In this document: positions 23,758-31,860 of the stretch, piece after piece | How positions within the stretch are numbered: the stretch's first letter is position 1 | How the letters are laid out: the number at the start of each line of letters is the position of its first letter | NCBI RefSeq assembly: GCF_012927245.1 | Contig: NZ_JABBGE010000008.1 | Span: forward strand, 248,001-312,000 | DNA length: 64,000 nucleotides | Direction: 5' to 3' | Origin: Streptomyces sp. R302 | Lineage (GTDB): Bacteria > Actinomycetota > Actinomycetes > Streptomycetales > Streptomycetaceae | The notes under the pieces: generated by a model | What the model was told of the DNA's origin: nothing | Databases searched by the model: none | Seen by the model: the letters and a program-made list of their open reading frames with translations, nothing else | Position numbers and translations under genes: made by a program

Positions 23758-24262
23758 GTCCGTCCCCTCGTCCGTTCGACGTGGCACAGCTTACGTAGTG
23801 CCGCCCCCGGGCGCTCATAGGCCGCGCCCTCCCACCGGCTTCGATTGTCAGTGCTGAGGGGGACGGCGGCCCCGTGCCGCCCCGACTCTTCCCGCCAACA
23901 CCCCTTGCCGTCCAGCCCACTTGACAACGGCCCCGGACAACTCCCGCCGCCCCGCCCCGGGTACCCGCGCCCCGCCCCGCGCACCCCGCCCACCCCGCTC
24001 CCGGCCGGACGTGACCCAAGTCACGCGGGGGCGCGTCCCCTCCGGGAAGACCCCCACCCGCGCGCCCCCGTCTCCACCCAGGGGAGTACGCCGGGGGGAG
24101 CGGCGTCATCCTCCCGTAGGCCCGGAAGCCGGTACGCGGGCATGACGCCCCGGGCGCTCCCGCTCCCTACTGTTGAGGTCATGCGGTGGGCGCGACTCTC
24201 GTCCCCCGAGGAACACGCGCCCACCGCACCGAGAACCGCAAGAGATGCGACAGGAGAGGACC
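23758..24262. other. Long intergenic region between the kinase and the small membrane protein gene
   Basis: 505 bp without a credible gene. It contains a perfect TTGACA (23921-23926) with no clear partner -10, the Crp-like dyad listed separately, and a CAGGAGAGG ribosome site (24251-24259) before ATG 24263. C-rich, G-poor composition dominates. Confidence 0.6.
24011..24024. promoter_or_regulatory. Candidate Crp-binding site
   Basis: GTGACCCAAGTCAC fits the Streptomyces Crp consensus GTG-N6-GNCAC, with a CGTGAC/GTCACG inverted repeat. It lies 254 bp upstream of the kinase start and 239 bp upstream of the small membrane protein start, so the controlled gene is unclear. Confidence 0.45.
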
Positions 24263-24430
24263 ATGGCCCACACGGCACACCGGCCGACCCCCCGCCCCGC
24301 GGGACGCCGTCACCCCCTGGTGGCCACCGCCATGGTCCTCCCCCTCGCGGCCCTGCTCGTGGTCGTCTTCGGCGGCTGGGAAGCGGTGGTCACACAGGCG
24401 TCGTCCGTGGGCGTGATGCTGGGGCGCTGA
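24263..24430 (+). CDS. Small single-pass membrane protein (55 aa)
   Basis: MAHTAHRPT start, basic Arg/His-rich N-terminus and one long hydrophobic segment (LVATAMVLPLAALLVVVFGG, about residues 19-38). A CAGGAGAGG ribosome site precedes the ATG at 24263. Short proteins of this kind are conserved in Streptomyces at this locus as far as I recall, but no function is known. Confidence 0.7.
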   Translation: MAHTAHRPTPRPAGRRHPLVATAMVLPLAALLVVVFGGWEAVVTQASSVGVMLGR

Positions 24431-24605
24431 GCGGCGCCCCGGACCCGGGTGAGCGGCCCGGGTCGGGAACATCGGCCGACAGCCCCGTGGGGACGGGGGT
24501 GCGGCGGACGACAGCGCAGGGGCCGGTCGGCCGGGGAGCCGACCGGCCCCTCCGCGCGTCCGCACCCCGTACGTGCCGCCGGCCCGCGCCGCGTACGCTC
24601 GCCGG

Positions 24606-25592
24606 ATGGAGTTCGTGGAGGGCGGCGGTGACGTGCTGGGGGCGCTGGCCCAGATCGCGCGCGGCGCCGTGCACGGTGCGGAGCGGTGCGGCTGCGACCC
24701 GGAGGCGGTGCGGGTGCTCGCGGACCGGGACGACGGCGCCGTCGTGCGGCACGGCGGGATCGTCGCCAAGGCGCACGCCCCCGGCACGGAGGACGGCCCG
24801 CACGCGGTGCGGCTCGCGCTCGCCGGCGACCCGGCCCTCGCGGCGATCCTCCTGCCGCCGGTCCCGGGGCCCCGGACCGAGCGGGTCGCGGGACGGCCGG
24901 TGACGGTGTGGCCGTACGGGCCTCCGGTCGACCCGGGCGACCCCGACGCGGCCCCCTGGGAGGAAGCGGCCCGGCTGCTCGCCCTGCTCCACCGCACCCC
25001 GCCCCCGTCCGGCCCGCTGCCCGGGATGCGGGCCCCCGCGAAGGCGGCGCTCGCCGTCGGCCGGATGCTCCGCGCCGCGCCGGACCACCCGGCGACCGCC
25101 ACGGTCCTCGCGGCCTGGCGCACCGTCACCGAGTCCCTGGGCGAGGGCGGCACCGAGTCCCTGAGTGAGGGCGGCACCGGGGGCACGCGCGCGTACCTCT
25201 GCCACGGCGACTTCCACCTCGGCCAGCTCGTCCGGGACCTCGGGGGCGACTGGCGGCTCATCGACGTCGACGACGCGGGGCTCGGCGACCCCGCCTGGGA
25301 CCTGGCCCGCCCCGCCGCCTGGTTCGCCGCCGGGCTGCTCCCGGCGGCGGTGTGGGCGCGGTTCCTCGGCGCGTACGAGGCGGCCGGCGGTCCGGCCACG
25401 CGTCCGGGCCCGGACCCGTGGGCCCGCCTCGACCTGCCCGCCAGGGCCCTGACCGTGCAGACCGCGGCGCTCGCGCTGGCCAAGTCCACGGCGGAGGCCC
25501 GCGGGCTCGACGAGGTCGAGGGCGTGATGATCGACACCTGCGCCCGGATCGCTCTCTCCCGAACCGTCCCGGGCTCCGCCGCGTCCTCATAA
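24606..25592 (+). CDS. Aminoglycoside phosphotransferase (APH)-fold kinase
   Basis: This 328-residue cytosolic protein carries the APH/choline-kinase signature: the catalytic loop CHGDFHLGQLVRD (about residues 199-211) and the metal-binding segment LIDVDDAGLGDPAWDLA. The N-lobe is short and poorly conserved. Small-molecule kinases of this fold act on sugars, aminoglycosides or maltose-like substrates; which one cannot be told. A 24-bp tandem duplication (25128-25175) encodes TESLGEGG/TESLSEGG in a loop just before the catalytic motif. TACGCT (24594-24599) ends 6 nt before the ATG, suggesting a leaderless mRNA. Confidence 0.85.
   Translation: MEFVEGGGDVLGALAQIARGAVHGAERCGCDPEAVRVLADRDDGAVVRHGGIVAKAHAPGTEDGPHAVRLALAGDPALAAILLPPVPGPRTERVAGRPVTVWPYGPPVDPGDPDAAPWEEAARLLALLHRTPPPSGPLPGMRAPAKAALAVGRMLRAAPDHPATATVLAAWRTVTESLGEGGTESLSEGGTGGTRAYLCHGDFHLGQLVRDLGGDWRLIDVDDAGLGDPAWDLARPAAWFAAGLLPAAVWARFLGAYEAAGGPATRPGPDPWARLDLPARALTVQTAALALAKSTAEARGLDEVEGVMIDTCARIALSRTVPGSAASS
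25128..25175 (+). repeat. 24-bp tandem duplication in the APH-fold gene
   Basis: Two adjacent 24-bp units (ACCGAGTCCCTGGGCGAGGG... and a copy with three changes) add eight residues to a surface loop without disturbing the frame. Confidence 0.85.
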
Positions 25593-25639
25593 GCTGAAGC
25601 AGTCATACGAACGGCAACGGCAGGGGAGTTGAGCCGAGC

Positions 25640-25927
25640 ATGCAGTGTCCCAAGTGTCACGCGGCGATGCACACGTACAACCGCAACGGCGTCCAGATCG
25701 AGCAGTGCAGCGGCTGCCGCGGGATCTTCCTGGACTACGGCGAGCTGGAGGCCCTGACCCGCCTGGAGTCGCAGTGGCAGGCCCCGCCCGCCCCGCCGGC
25801 CGGCTACCCGGCCCAGCCCGCCCCGGCCGCCCCGGCCTGGGGCACCCCGCAGGGCGGTCACCACGGCGGCCACCACGGCGGTCACTACCGTCAGCGCGGC
25901 TTCGGCCGGATGCTCTTCTCCTCCTGA
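25640..25927 (+). CDS. TFIIB-type zinc-ribbon protein with His-rich tail
   Basis: This 95-residue protein has an N-terminal zinc ribbon, MQCPKCHAAMHTY then QIEQCSGCRGIFLDYGELEAL (CPKC and CSGC, residues about 3-31), of the zf-TFIIB family. A Pro/Ala linker follows, then GGHHGGHHGGHYRQRGFGRM. The His run may bind metal. Family members are small and uncharacterised. GGGGAG (25624-25629) lies 10 nt upstream of the ATG, and a very strong terminator follows. Confidence 0.88.
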   Translation: MQCPKCHAAMHTYNRNGVQIEQCSGCRGIFLDYGELEALTRLESQWQAPPAPPAGYPAQPAPAAPAWGTPQGGHHGGHHGGHYRQRGFGRMLFSS

Positions 25928-26000
25928 GCCGTCCCGGCCGGGTCCGCCGCGCGCGGGCCCGGCCGGCGTGCGCGCACCGCTCCGCTCCGCCCGGCACGCA

Positions 26001-26043
26001 CGACGAAGCCCCCGGCCGTGAACCGCGGCCGGGGGCTTCGTCG
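26001..26043. terminator. Bidirectional terminator between the zinc-ribbon gene and the tRNA array
   Basis: Perfect 18-bp arms CGACGAAGCCCCCGGCCG / CGGCCGGGGGCTTCGTCG around 7 nt. Confidence 0.85.
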
Positions 26044-26048
26044 TTCTG

Positions 26049-26120
26049 TGCGCGATACTGGGATTGAACCAGTGACCTCTTCCGTGTCAGGGAAGCGCTC
26101 TCCCGCTGAGCTAATCGCGC
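26049..26120 (-). tRNA. tRNA-Val (anticodon GAC), copy 4 in transcription order
   Basis: 72-nt cloverleaf on the minus strand: acceptor GCGCGAT/ATCGCGC, D-arm TTAGCTCAGCGGGAGAG, anticodon arm CTTCC-CTGACAC-GGAAG, T-arm with GGTTCAATCCC. No CCA is encoded. It is identical to the next two copies. Confidence 0.95.
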
Positions 26121-26150
26121 GGGACGCACCCGAAGGTGCAGGAGATGTGG

Positions 26151-26222
26151 TGCGCGATACTGGGATTGAACCAGTGACCTCTTCCGTGTCAGGGAAGCGC
26201 TCTCCCGCTGAGCTAATCGCGC
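26151..26222 (-). tRNA. tRNA-Val (GAC), copy 3
   Basis: Identical in sequence to the copy at 26049-26120; anticodon GAC in the loop CTGACAC. Confidence 0.95.
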
Positions 26223-26252
26223 GGGACGCACCCGAAGGTGCAGGAGATGTGG

Positions 26253-26324
26253 TGCGCGATACTGGGATTGAACCAGTGACCTCTTCCGTGTCAGGGAAGC
26301 GCTCTCCCGCTGAGCTAATCGCGC
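26253..26324 (-). tRNA. tRNA-Val (GAC), copy 2
   Basis: Identical to the two downstream copies. Confidence 0.95.
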
Positions 26325-26356
26325 GGGGATCCGAAGATCAGGATCCGAAGATCCAG

Positions 26357-26428
26357 TGGACGATACTGGGATTGAACCAGTGACCTCTTCCGTGTCAGGG
26401 AAGCGCTCTCCCGCTGAGCTAATCGTCC
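26357..26428 (-). tRNA. tRNA-Val (GAC), copy 1, variant acceptor stem
   Basis: Same D, anticodon and T arms as the other three copies, but the acceptor stem is GGACGAT/ATCGTCC. The paired changes keep the stem intact. The spacer to copy 2 is different and contains a GGATCCGAAGAT direct repeat. Confidence 0.95.
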
Positions 26429-26432
26429 TTGG

Positions 26433-26503
26433 AGGTGGAGACGGGATTTGAACCCGTGTAGACGGCTTTGCAGGCCGTTGCCTCGCCTCTCGGCCACTCC
26501 ACC
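26433..26503 (-). tRNA. tRNA-Cys (anticodon GCA)
   Basis: 71-nt cloverleaf with acceptor GGTGGAG/CTCCACC, anticodon arm ACGGC-CTGCAAA-GCCGT and T-arm GGGTTCAAATCCC. It lies 4 nt upstream of the first Val gene, so the array is probably one precursor transcript. Confidence 0.95.
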
Positions 26504-26542
26504 AGGAGTGATAACGGGGGTTCGGGAAGATCCCCCACATCG

Positions 26543-26615
26543 AGCGGACGACGAGATTCGAACTCGCGACCCTCACCTTGGCAAGGTGATGCTCTACCAA
26601 CTGAGCCACGTCCGC
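26543..26615 (-). tRNA. tRNA-Gly (anticodon GCC)
   Basis: 73-nt cloverleaf with acceptor GCGGACG/CGTCCGC, anticodon arm TCACC-TTGCCAA-GGTGA and T-arm GAGTTCGAATCTC. It is first in the Gly-Cys-Val4 array; a promoter probably lies in 26616-26700. Confidence 0.95.
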
Positions 26616-26848
26616 TTGTCGTTTCCGGCCCGCTTGCGCGTCCCGGCGACGTGTTGAACTCTAGCGGATTCCCGGGCCAGTACAAAAACGCGTTTCCGCA
26701 GCGTGCTGACCTGCGCGCCCTTCGGTGCGCCCGGCGACGGCTCCCGGAGGGTTCGAACGGTGTTCACCCGCCGTGTCCCCGAGGTCGCGCGGAGCCCCCG
26801 CCGCCCGCGCACCCCGTACTCCGGAGCGGCCCGACCTAGACTCGATGC

Positions 26849-27931
26849 GTGTACGACCTACCTCCCCTGGCCCGCTTCGGCGGCCTCGTCGCGACCGACC
26901 TCCGGGACGTCACCCATGATCCCGAGGCTCTCGACTCCACCGGCTTCTGGGCCGTCTGTGCCGACTTCGAGGGCCGGCTCACCTGCGCCCGCTTCGGAGA
27001 CGTCCGCAGGGCGCCGGTGCCCGCCGCCGTCCCCGGCGCGTGGCTCGGCCCGCGCCCGGGCGACTGGACGTCGTCGCTCGACCGCGCCGCGTACACCGCG
27101 GGCGTACGGGCGGTGCGCGAGCACATCGCGCGCGGCGAGGTCTACCAGGCGAACCTCTGCCGGGTGATGACCGCGCCGCTGCCCGATCCGGCCGCCGCCG
27201 ACGTGGACGCCCTCACCTCGCTGCTCGCGGCGGGCAACCCCGCCCCGTACGCCGGAACGATTCGGCTGCCCGCGCACGGCGTGGAGATCGCCACCGCCTC
27301 GCCCGAGCTGTATCTGCGGCGCGAGGGCGCCCGGGTCTCCTCCGGTCCCATCAAGGGCACCGGCAGGACCGCCGCCGACCTGCTGCCCAAGGACCACGCC
27401 GAGAACGTGATGATCGTGGACCTGGTCCGCAACGACCTCGGCCGCGTCTGCGAGACCGGCTCCGTCGCCGTCCCCGCCCTCTGCGACATCGAGGAGCACC
27501 CCGGCCTGGTCCACCTCGTCTCCACCGTCAGCGGCGTGCTGTGCGAGGACGCCGGCTGGCCCGAGCTGCTCGCCGCCACCTTCCCGCCCGGCTCCGTCAC
27601 CGGCGCCCCCAAGTCCTCCGCGCTGCGGATCATCGAGGCCCTGGAGACCGCGCCCCGGGGGCCGTACTGCGGCGGCATCGGCTGGGTGGACGCCGACGGG
27701 GGCCGTGCCGAGCTGGCCGTCGGCATCCGCACCTTCTGGATCGACCGGCCGTTCGGCGTGCTGCGCTTCGGCACCGGCGCCGGCATCACCTGGGGCTCCG
27801 ACCCCGAGCGGGAGTGGGAGGAGACCGAGCTGAAGGCGGCCCGGCTGGTCGCGATAGCGTCGGGCGCCTACGAGTCGGGCGCCCGGGACGATGACGTCCC
27901 AGGGGCGAGCGGAAAGGCCATCTCTCGATGA
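26849..27931 (+). CDS. pabB: Aminodeoxychorismate synthase component I
   Basis: This 360-residue chorismate-binding enzyme converts chorismate plus ammonia to 4-amino-4-deoxychorismate for folate. GPIKGTGRT (about residues 164-172) contains the PIKGT Lys that marks PabB; anthranilate synthase has PIAGT. PPGSVTGAPKSSALRIIEAL and GGIGWVDADG are the remaining conserved blocks. The N-terminal chorismate-fold half is short. A TAGACT box (26837-26842) lies 6 nt before GTG 26849, so a leaderless transcript is likely. The stop overlaps the pabC ATG (ATGA). No glutaminase (PabA) gene is adjacent. Confidence 0.92.
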   Translation: MYDLPPLARFGGLVATDLRDVTHDPEALDSTGFWAVCADFEGRLTCARFGDVRRAPVPAAVPGAWLGPRPGDWTSSLDRAAYTAGVRAVREHIARGEVYQANLCRVMTAPLPDPAAADVDALTSLLAAGNPAPYAGTIRLPAHGVEIATASPELYLRREGARVSSGPIKGTGRTAADLLPKDHAENVMIVDLVRNDLGRVCETGSVAVPALCDIEEHPGLVHLVSTVSGVLCEDAGWPELLAATFPPGSVTGAPKSSALRIIEALETAPRGPYCGGIGWVDADGGRAELAVGIRTFWIDRPFGVLRFGTGAGITWGSDPEREWEETELKAARLVAIASGAYESGARDDDVPGASGKAISR

Positions 27932-28758
27932 AAATCTGGGTCAACGGCGGGCTGTACGACGAGGAGACCGCCCGGGTCTCCGTCCTGGACCACGGACTGA
28001 CCGTCGGCGACGGCATCTTCGAGACGGTCAAGGCCGAGCGCGGCGAAACGTTTGCGCTAACCCTCCACCTGGAGCGGCTCACCCGCTCCGCCCGCGGCCT
28101 CGGCCTGCCCGACCCGGACCTCGACGAGGTCCGCCGGGCCTGCGCCGCCGTCCTCGATGCCAACCCGATGGAGCTCGGCCGGCTCCGGATCACCTACACC
28201 GGCGGCCTCTCCCCGCTCGGCTCGGAGCGCGGCGACGCCGGCACGAGCCTCGTCGTCGCCGTCGGCGCGACCTCCCGCCGCCCCGACACCACCGCCGTGG
28301 TCACCGTCCCCTGGACCCGCAACGAGCGCGGCGCCCTCACGGGCCTGAAGACCACCTCGTACGCGGAGAACGTCGTCGCCCTGGCCCGGGCGAAGGAGGC
28401 CGGCGCCACCGAGGCCCTCTTCGCCAACACCGTCGGCCGGCTCTGCGAGGGCACCGGCTCCAACGTCTTCGTCGTGCTCGACGGCCGGATCCACACCCCG
28501 CCCGTCTCCTCCGGCTGCCTCGCCGGCATCACCCGCGCGCTCGCCGTCGAGTGGACCGGCGCCGTCGAGACCGACCTGCCGTTCGACGTCCTGGAGACCG
28601 CCGAGGAGGTCTTCCTCACCTCCACGCTGCGCGACGTCCAGGCCGTCCACCGCGTCGACGGCCGCGAACTCGCCGCCGCCCCGGGCCCGGTGACCGCCAA
28701 GGCCATGCGGATCTTCGAGGAGCGGGCCGCCGCCGACCGGGACCCGCGACTCGGCTGA
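27928..28758 (+). CDS. pabC: 4-amino-4-deoxychorismate lyase (class IV aminotransferase fold)
   Basis: This 276-residue PLP enzyme should release p-aminobenzoate and pyruvate from the PabB product. The fold-type IV landmarks are HGLTVGDGIFETVK near the N-terminus, the PLP Lys in GLKTTSYAENVVAL (about residue 149), and GTGSNVFVVLDGRIHTPP. Branched-chain or D-amino acid aminotransferases share the fold, but coupling to pabB by an ATGA overlap makes PabC the best call. Confidence 0.9.
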   Translation: MKIWVNGGLYDEETARVSVLDHGLTVGDGIFETVKAERGETFALTLHLERLTRSARGLGLPDPDLDEVRRACAAVLDANPMELGRLRITYTGGLSPLGSERGDAGTSLVVAVGATSRRPDTTAVVTVPWTRNERGALTGLKTTSYAENVVALARAKEAGATEALFANTVGRLCEGTGSNVFVVLDGRIHTPPVSSGCLAGITRALAVEWTGAVETDLPFDVLETAEEVFLTSTLRDVQAVHRVDGRELAAAPGPVTAKAMRIFEERAAADRDPRLG

Positions 28759-28801
28759 AATCCGGATGACGGGGCCCTCCCGAATGGGTAGAACACCCCT
28801 G

Positions 28802-29641
28802 ATGACCACCACCCTGCGGCCGGCCGAGCCGCTCCAGCACTCCGCCGACGGCGGCCGTTCCCGCGTCTACGACATCTGCGTGAACAGCCGCCGGGTCGGT
28901 TCCGTCCGCGTCACCACCGATCCGGGCTTCGGAGCCGCGTCGGGGCGGATCGACGGCCTCCGGGTCGACGAGCCGGACCGCGGCCGGGGGCGGGGGACGG
29001 TGGCGGCGCTCGCCGCCGAGGAGGTGCTGCGCGGCTGGGGCTGCACGGACGTCCGGATATCCGTGCCCGCGGACGCGACCGCCGCCCTCGGCCTGGCCCG
29101 CGCGCTCGGCTACGCCGAGCTCAGCCGGAACATGCTGAAGGAGCTCGCGGACCCGCCGCCCGCGCTGCCGTCCGGCGTCGAGGCGCGGCCGATGACCGAG
29201 GACGAGTTCGCCGCCTGGCAGGCGACGGCCAAGGAGGCCTTCGCCCGGAGCTGGGTCGACCGGGGCGTGCCCGAGGACCAGGCCCGCGCCAAGGCGGAGG
29301 CCAGCCACCGCGAGCTGCTGCCCCAGGGGCTCGCCGGCCCCGGCACGGCGTTCCACGTGGCCCTCGCCGACGGCGGGGTCGTCGGCCGTGTGTGGACCGC
29401 GGTGCGCGAGCTGGAGCCCGGCGTGAGCGCCGGATACGTCTATGACATCGAGGTCGCGGCGGAGCGGCGCGGCCGGGGGTACGGCCGGGCGCTGATGCTC
29501 CTTGCCGAGCGCGTGACGCGGCAGGCCGGGGAGGACCGGCTCGGACTGCACGTCTTCGCGGGCAACACCCCGGCGATCCGCCTGTACGAGTCGCTCGGCT
29601 ACCGCACGACCCACGTCAACAGCGCCAAGCGGCTGCTCTGA
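28802..29641 (+). CDS. Double-domain GNAT acetyltransferase
   Basis: This 279-residue protein has two tandem GNAT folds. The first (about residues 20-120) has a degenerate acetyl-CoA motif (DRGRGRGTVAALAAEEVL). The second (about 128-275) has a clean one (ERRGRGYGRALMLLAERV, then GNTPAIRLYESLGYR). The layout resembles mycothiol-synthase-like enzymes, but the length and motifs do not establish that. It follows pabC by 43 nt and may be transcribed with it. TAGAAC (28789-28794) lies 7 nt before ATG 28802. Substrate unknown. Confidence 0.87.
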   Translation: MTTTLRPAEPLQHSADGGRSRVYDICVNSRRVGSVRVTTDPGFGAASGRIDGLRVDEPDRGRGRGTVAALAAEEVLRGWGCTDVRISVPADATAALGLARALGYAELSRNMLKELADPPPALPSGVEARPMTEDEFAAWQATAKEAFARSWVDRGVPEDQARAKAEASHRELLPQGLAGPGTAFHVALADGGVVGRVWTAVRELEPGVSAGYVYDIEVAAERRGRGYGRALMLLAERVTRQAGEDRLGLHVFAGNTPAIRLYESLGYRTTHVNSAKRLL

Positions 29642-29655
29642 GCCGCGGGCGGGGG

Positions 29656-30168
29656 TCAGCCGGCCAGCAGGCGGTCGGCGATCTCCTCGATCCGGGCGCG
29701 CAGCCCCTCCTGGTCCTGGCCGCCGTCGAGGCGCTCCCCGCCGATGACGTAGGTGGGGGTGCCGGTGATCTTGAGGGCCTGGCCCTCGGCCTGGTCGGCG
29801 TCGACCGTGAGCAGGTGCCGGCCGTCGATCAGCGCCGTGTCGAACTCCTCGGCGTCCAGGCCGAGTCCGGCCGCCACCTCCAGGAGCACCGGCTCGCCCC
29901 GCTCGGCGAGCTCGGCGGTCCTGGCGAGCAGCGCCTCCACGTAGGCCCAGCCCTGCCCCTGGTCGACCGCCTCCTCGGCGGCCTGGGCGGCGGCGTAGGC
30001 GTGCTTGTTCTTGGTGAGCGGGAAGTGGCGGAGCTGGACGTCGAGCCGGTCGCCGTACGCCGCGCGCAGCGCGCGGACGTCGCCGAGGGCCCGGAAGCAG
30101 TCGGGGCACTGGAGGTCGAACCAGGCCTCCAGGACGACGGGGGAGGGCGCGGTGGTGGAGTCAGTCAT
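29656..30168 (-). CDS. DsbA-family thioredoxin-like protein (cytoplasmic)
   Basis: This 170-residue protein with the thioredoxin fold carries the redox motif FDLQCPDCFRA (CPDC, about residues 19-22) and the cis-Pro segment ITGTPTYVIGG (about 131-141). No signal peptide or membrane anchor is visible, so it is a cytosolic DsbA/FrnE-like oxidoreductase rather than the secreted kind. It converges on the double-GNAT gene with 14 nt between stops. Confidence 0.87.
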   Translation of the reverse strand: MTDSTTAPSPVVLEAWFDLQCPDCFRALGDVRALRAAYGDRLDVQLRHFPLTKNKHAYAAAQAAEEAVDQGQGWAYVEALLARTAELAERGEPVLLEVAAGLGLDAEEFDTALIDGRHLLTVDADQAEGQALKITGTPTYVIGGERLDGGQDQEGLRARIEEIADRLLAG

Positions 30169-30348
30169 GGACGGCAGTCTTCCAGCAGGTCGGCCCCGGC
30201 CCCGCATCGGCACGGCACCGGACCCGAGGAGGGGATCCCGTCCGGGACGACCCGGAGATCTCCCTGAGACGGGCCCGGGGGCGTGGCCTCCGGAGGGTGG
30301 GTCGGTGCAGGATGGAAGGGACGTATCACCCGGGACCTGGAGGATCGC

Positions 30349-30792
30349 ATGCTGGCCGAGACCATTTGCTCCGCGGTGTCCGCGGCGGGCCTGGGCATCG
30401 CCGCGATCACGGCGTACCGGAAGAAGTACCTGAGCGCGGCGCGGATCGCCGGCTGGTCGCTCGTTCCGCTCGGCCTGGTGATGACCGGCGCCGTCGAGTG
30501 GGCCTTCGACACCGTCTTCAGCCCGGTCGCCTGGGCAGGCTTCGGCGTGCTCGGCGTGGCCTGGCTGCTCCTGCTGACGACCCGGGGCGTGGAGCGCCGC
30601 CGGGGCGGCCGGAAGGCGGCGGAGGGGGGAGCGCGGCGCGAGGCGGTCGCGCCCGGCGCCTCGTCCCCGGCCTCCGCCGCCGCGCCGGCCCGTGAGGCCC
30701 TGGCCCGCCCCGCCTCGGGCACGCCCGCCCGCGGTGGGGACGCCGAGGACTTCAGCGACATCGAGGCGATTCTGAAGAAGCACGGAATCTGA
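30349..30792 (+). CDS. Small two-helix membrane protein with charged cytosolic tail
   Basis: The 147-residue protein starts MLAETICSAVSAAGLGIAAI. Two or three hydrophobic segments lie in the first 75 residues; an Arg/Ala-rich tail follows and ends in the acidic EDFSDIEAILKKHGI. GGAGG (30339-30343) sits 5 nt before ATG 30349, which decides the start over a longer frame. The conserved-looking C-terminal peptide could be an interaction motif. No family recognised. Confidence 0.78.
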   Translation: MLAETICSAVSAAGLGIAAITAYRKKYLSAARIAGWSLVPLGLVMTGAVEWAFDTVFSPVAWAGFGVLGVAWLLLLTTRGVERRRGGRKAAEGGARREAVAPGASSPASAAAPAREALARPASGTPARGGDAEDFSDIEAILKKHGI

Positions 30793-30924
30793 CCGCTTCT
30801 GGCCGTTGCCTGCCGGGCCACGACCGGGCGGTGATCCGGAGATCCACGGGAAGGGATGAACCGCCCCGTCAAGGGGCGGATTCCGGCCTTCCCTGGGTCC
30901 GCGGTGCGCCATCATCCCCCCGAG

Positions 30925-31107
30925 ATGCTCGAAACCTCGCGGGAACCCGCCCCCGCCTCCGCCGAGTCCGTGCCCGCCGCCGATCCGCCGGTCGAGGAGC
31001 CGAGGGGCTGTCTCTTCGCGCTGTCGCAGCCACCGCTGATGATCTTCCTGACGGTGATCGGGGCCCTGCTCCTGATGGCGGCCCTGCACGACCTCTACGT
31101 GCTCTGA
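30925..31107 (+). CDS. Small membrane protein, 60 aa, function unknown
   Basis: MLETSREPAPA start, acidic Pro-rich N-terminus, then PRGCLFALSQPPLMIFLTVI and one membrane helix ending ALHDLYVL. The frame stays open up to an ATG at 30856 with GGAAGGG too close upstream; that version would have 83 residues. The sharp sequence change at PRGCLFAL suggests the C-terminal half is the conserved part. It converges on the CGNR gene with 4 nt between stops. Confidence 0.65.
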   Translation: MLETSREPAPASAESVPAADPPVEEPRGCLFALSQPPLMIFLTVIGALLLMAALHDLYVL

Positions 31108-31111
31108 GGCG

Positions 31112-31669
31112 TCAGCCGGCGGCTTCCTTGCGGCGGGCCCGGTAGGCGGCGACGTGTAGACGGTTGCCGCAGGTGCGGCTGTCGCAGTAGCGGCGGGAGC
31201 GGTTGCGGGAGAGGTCGACGAAGGCCCGGCCGCAGTCCGGGGCCTCGCACCGGCGCAGCCGCTCGCGCTCGCCCGAGACCACGATGAAGGCGAGCGCCAT
31301 CCCGCAGTCGGCGGCCAGGTGGTCGGCGACCGAGGCGCCCGGCGCGAAGTAGTGCACGTGCCAGTCGTAGCCGTCGTGGTCGGTGAGCTGCGGGGTGGTG
31401 CCCGCGGCGGCCACCAGCTGGTTGATCAGCGGGGCGGCGATCCTGGCGTCGGGGGCGGTGAAGACGGCGGCGAAGCGGTCCCGCACCTCGCGGACGGCCC
31501 GCAGGTCCTCGGCGTCCAGGTCGCCCACGTCGCTGATCCGGTGCTCGCGGACGAACACGCCGAGCGCGTCGAGGTCCGCGAGCGTGTCCTCGCGGTCGCC
31601 CTGGGCGGCGGTGTTCATGAGATCGACGACGGTGTCGAGGGCGATCCGGGTGTCGTGGGGAATGAGCAC
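31112..31669 (-). CDS. CGNR zinc-finger / ABATE-domain putative transcription regulator
   Basis: This 185-residue protein has an N-terminal ABATE-type helical domain (TRIALDTVVDLMNTA...) and a C-terminal CGNR zinc finger: RRCEAPDCGRAFVDLSRNRS then RRYCDSRTCGNRLHVAAYRA, with four Cys ligands and the CGNR tetrad near residue 170. Such proteins are presumed stress-related DNA-binding regulators. No partner gene is coupled to it. Confidence 0.88.
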   Translation of the reverse strand: MLIPHDTRIALDTVVDLMNTAAQGDREDTLADLDALGVFVREHRISDVGDLDAEDLRAVREVRDRFAAVFTAPDARIAAPLINQLVAAAGTTPQLTDHDGYDWHVHYFAPGASVADHLAADCGMALAFIVVSGERERLRRCEAPDCGRAFVDLSRNRSRRYCDSRTCGNRLHVAAYRARRKEAAG

Positions 31670-31860
31670 GCTTCGCTCCCTGGCCGGCCGCGGGCGGGCG
31701 CCCGTGGAATGCCGTCGACTCTAGCGCGCCCCGGAAATGCGCGACGGCGCCCTTCGCCGCGCCGGCTGCGCGGTGAGGACGCCGGGGGTCGAGCGGATGC
31801 GACCGCCCGCGCGGCGCCGTCGCCCCGAGTCGGACGGCGCCGTGCGGTCTATGGCCTGGC

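Larger units (their letters stand above)
26049..26324 (-). repeat. Tandem repeat of tRNA-Val plus identical 30-nt spacer
   Basis: Three identical 72-nt tRNA genes are separated by two identical 30-nt spacers (26121-26150 and 26223-26252), giving a 102-bp repeat unit. It indicates recent unequal duplication or ongoing gene conversion. Confidence 0.9.
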
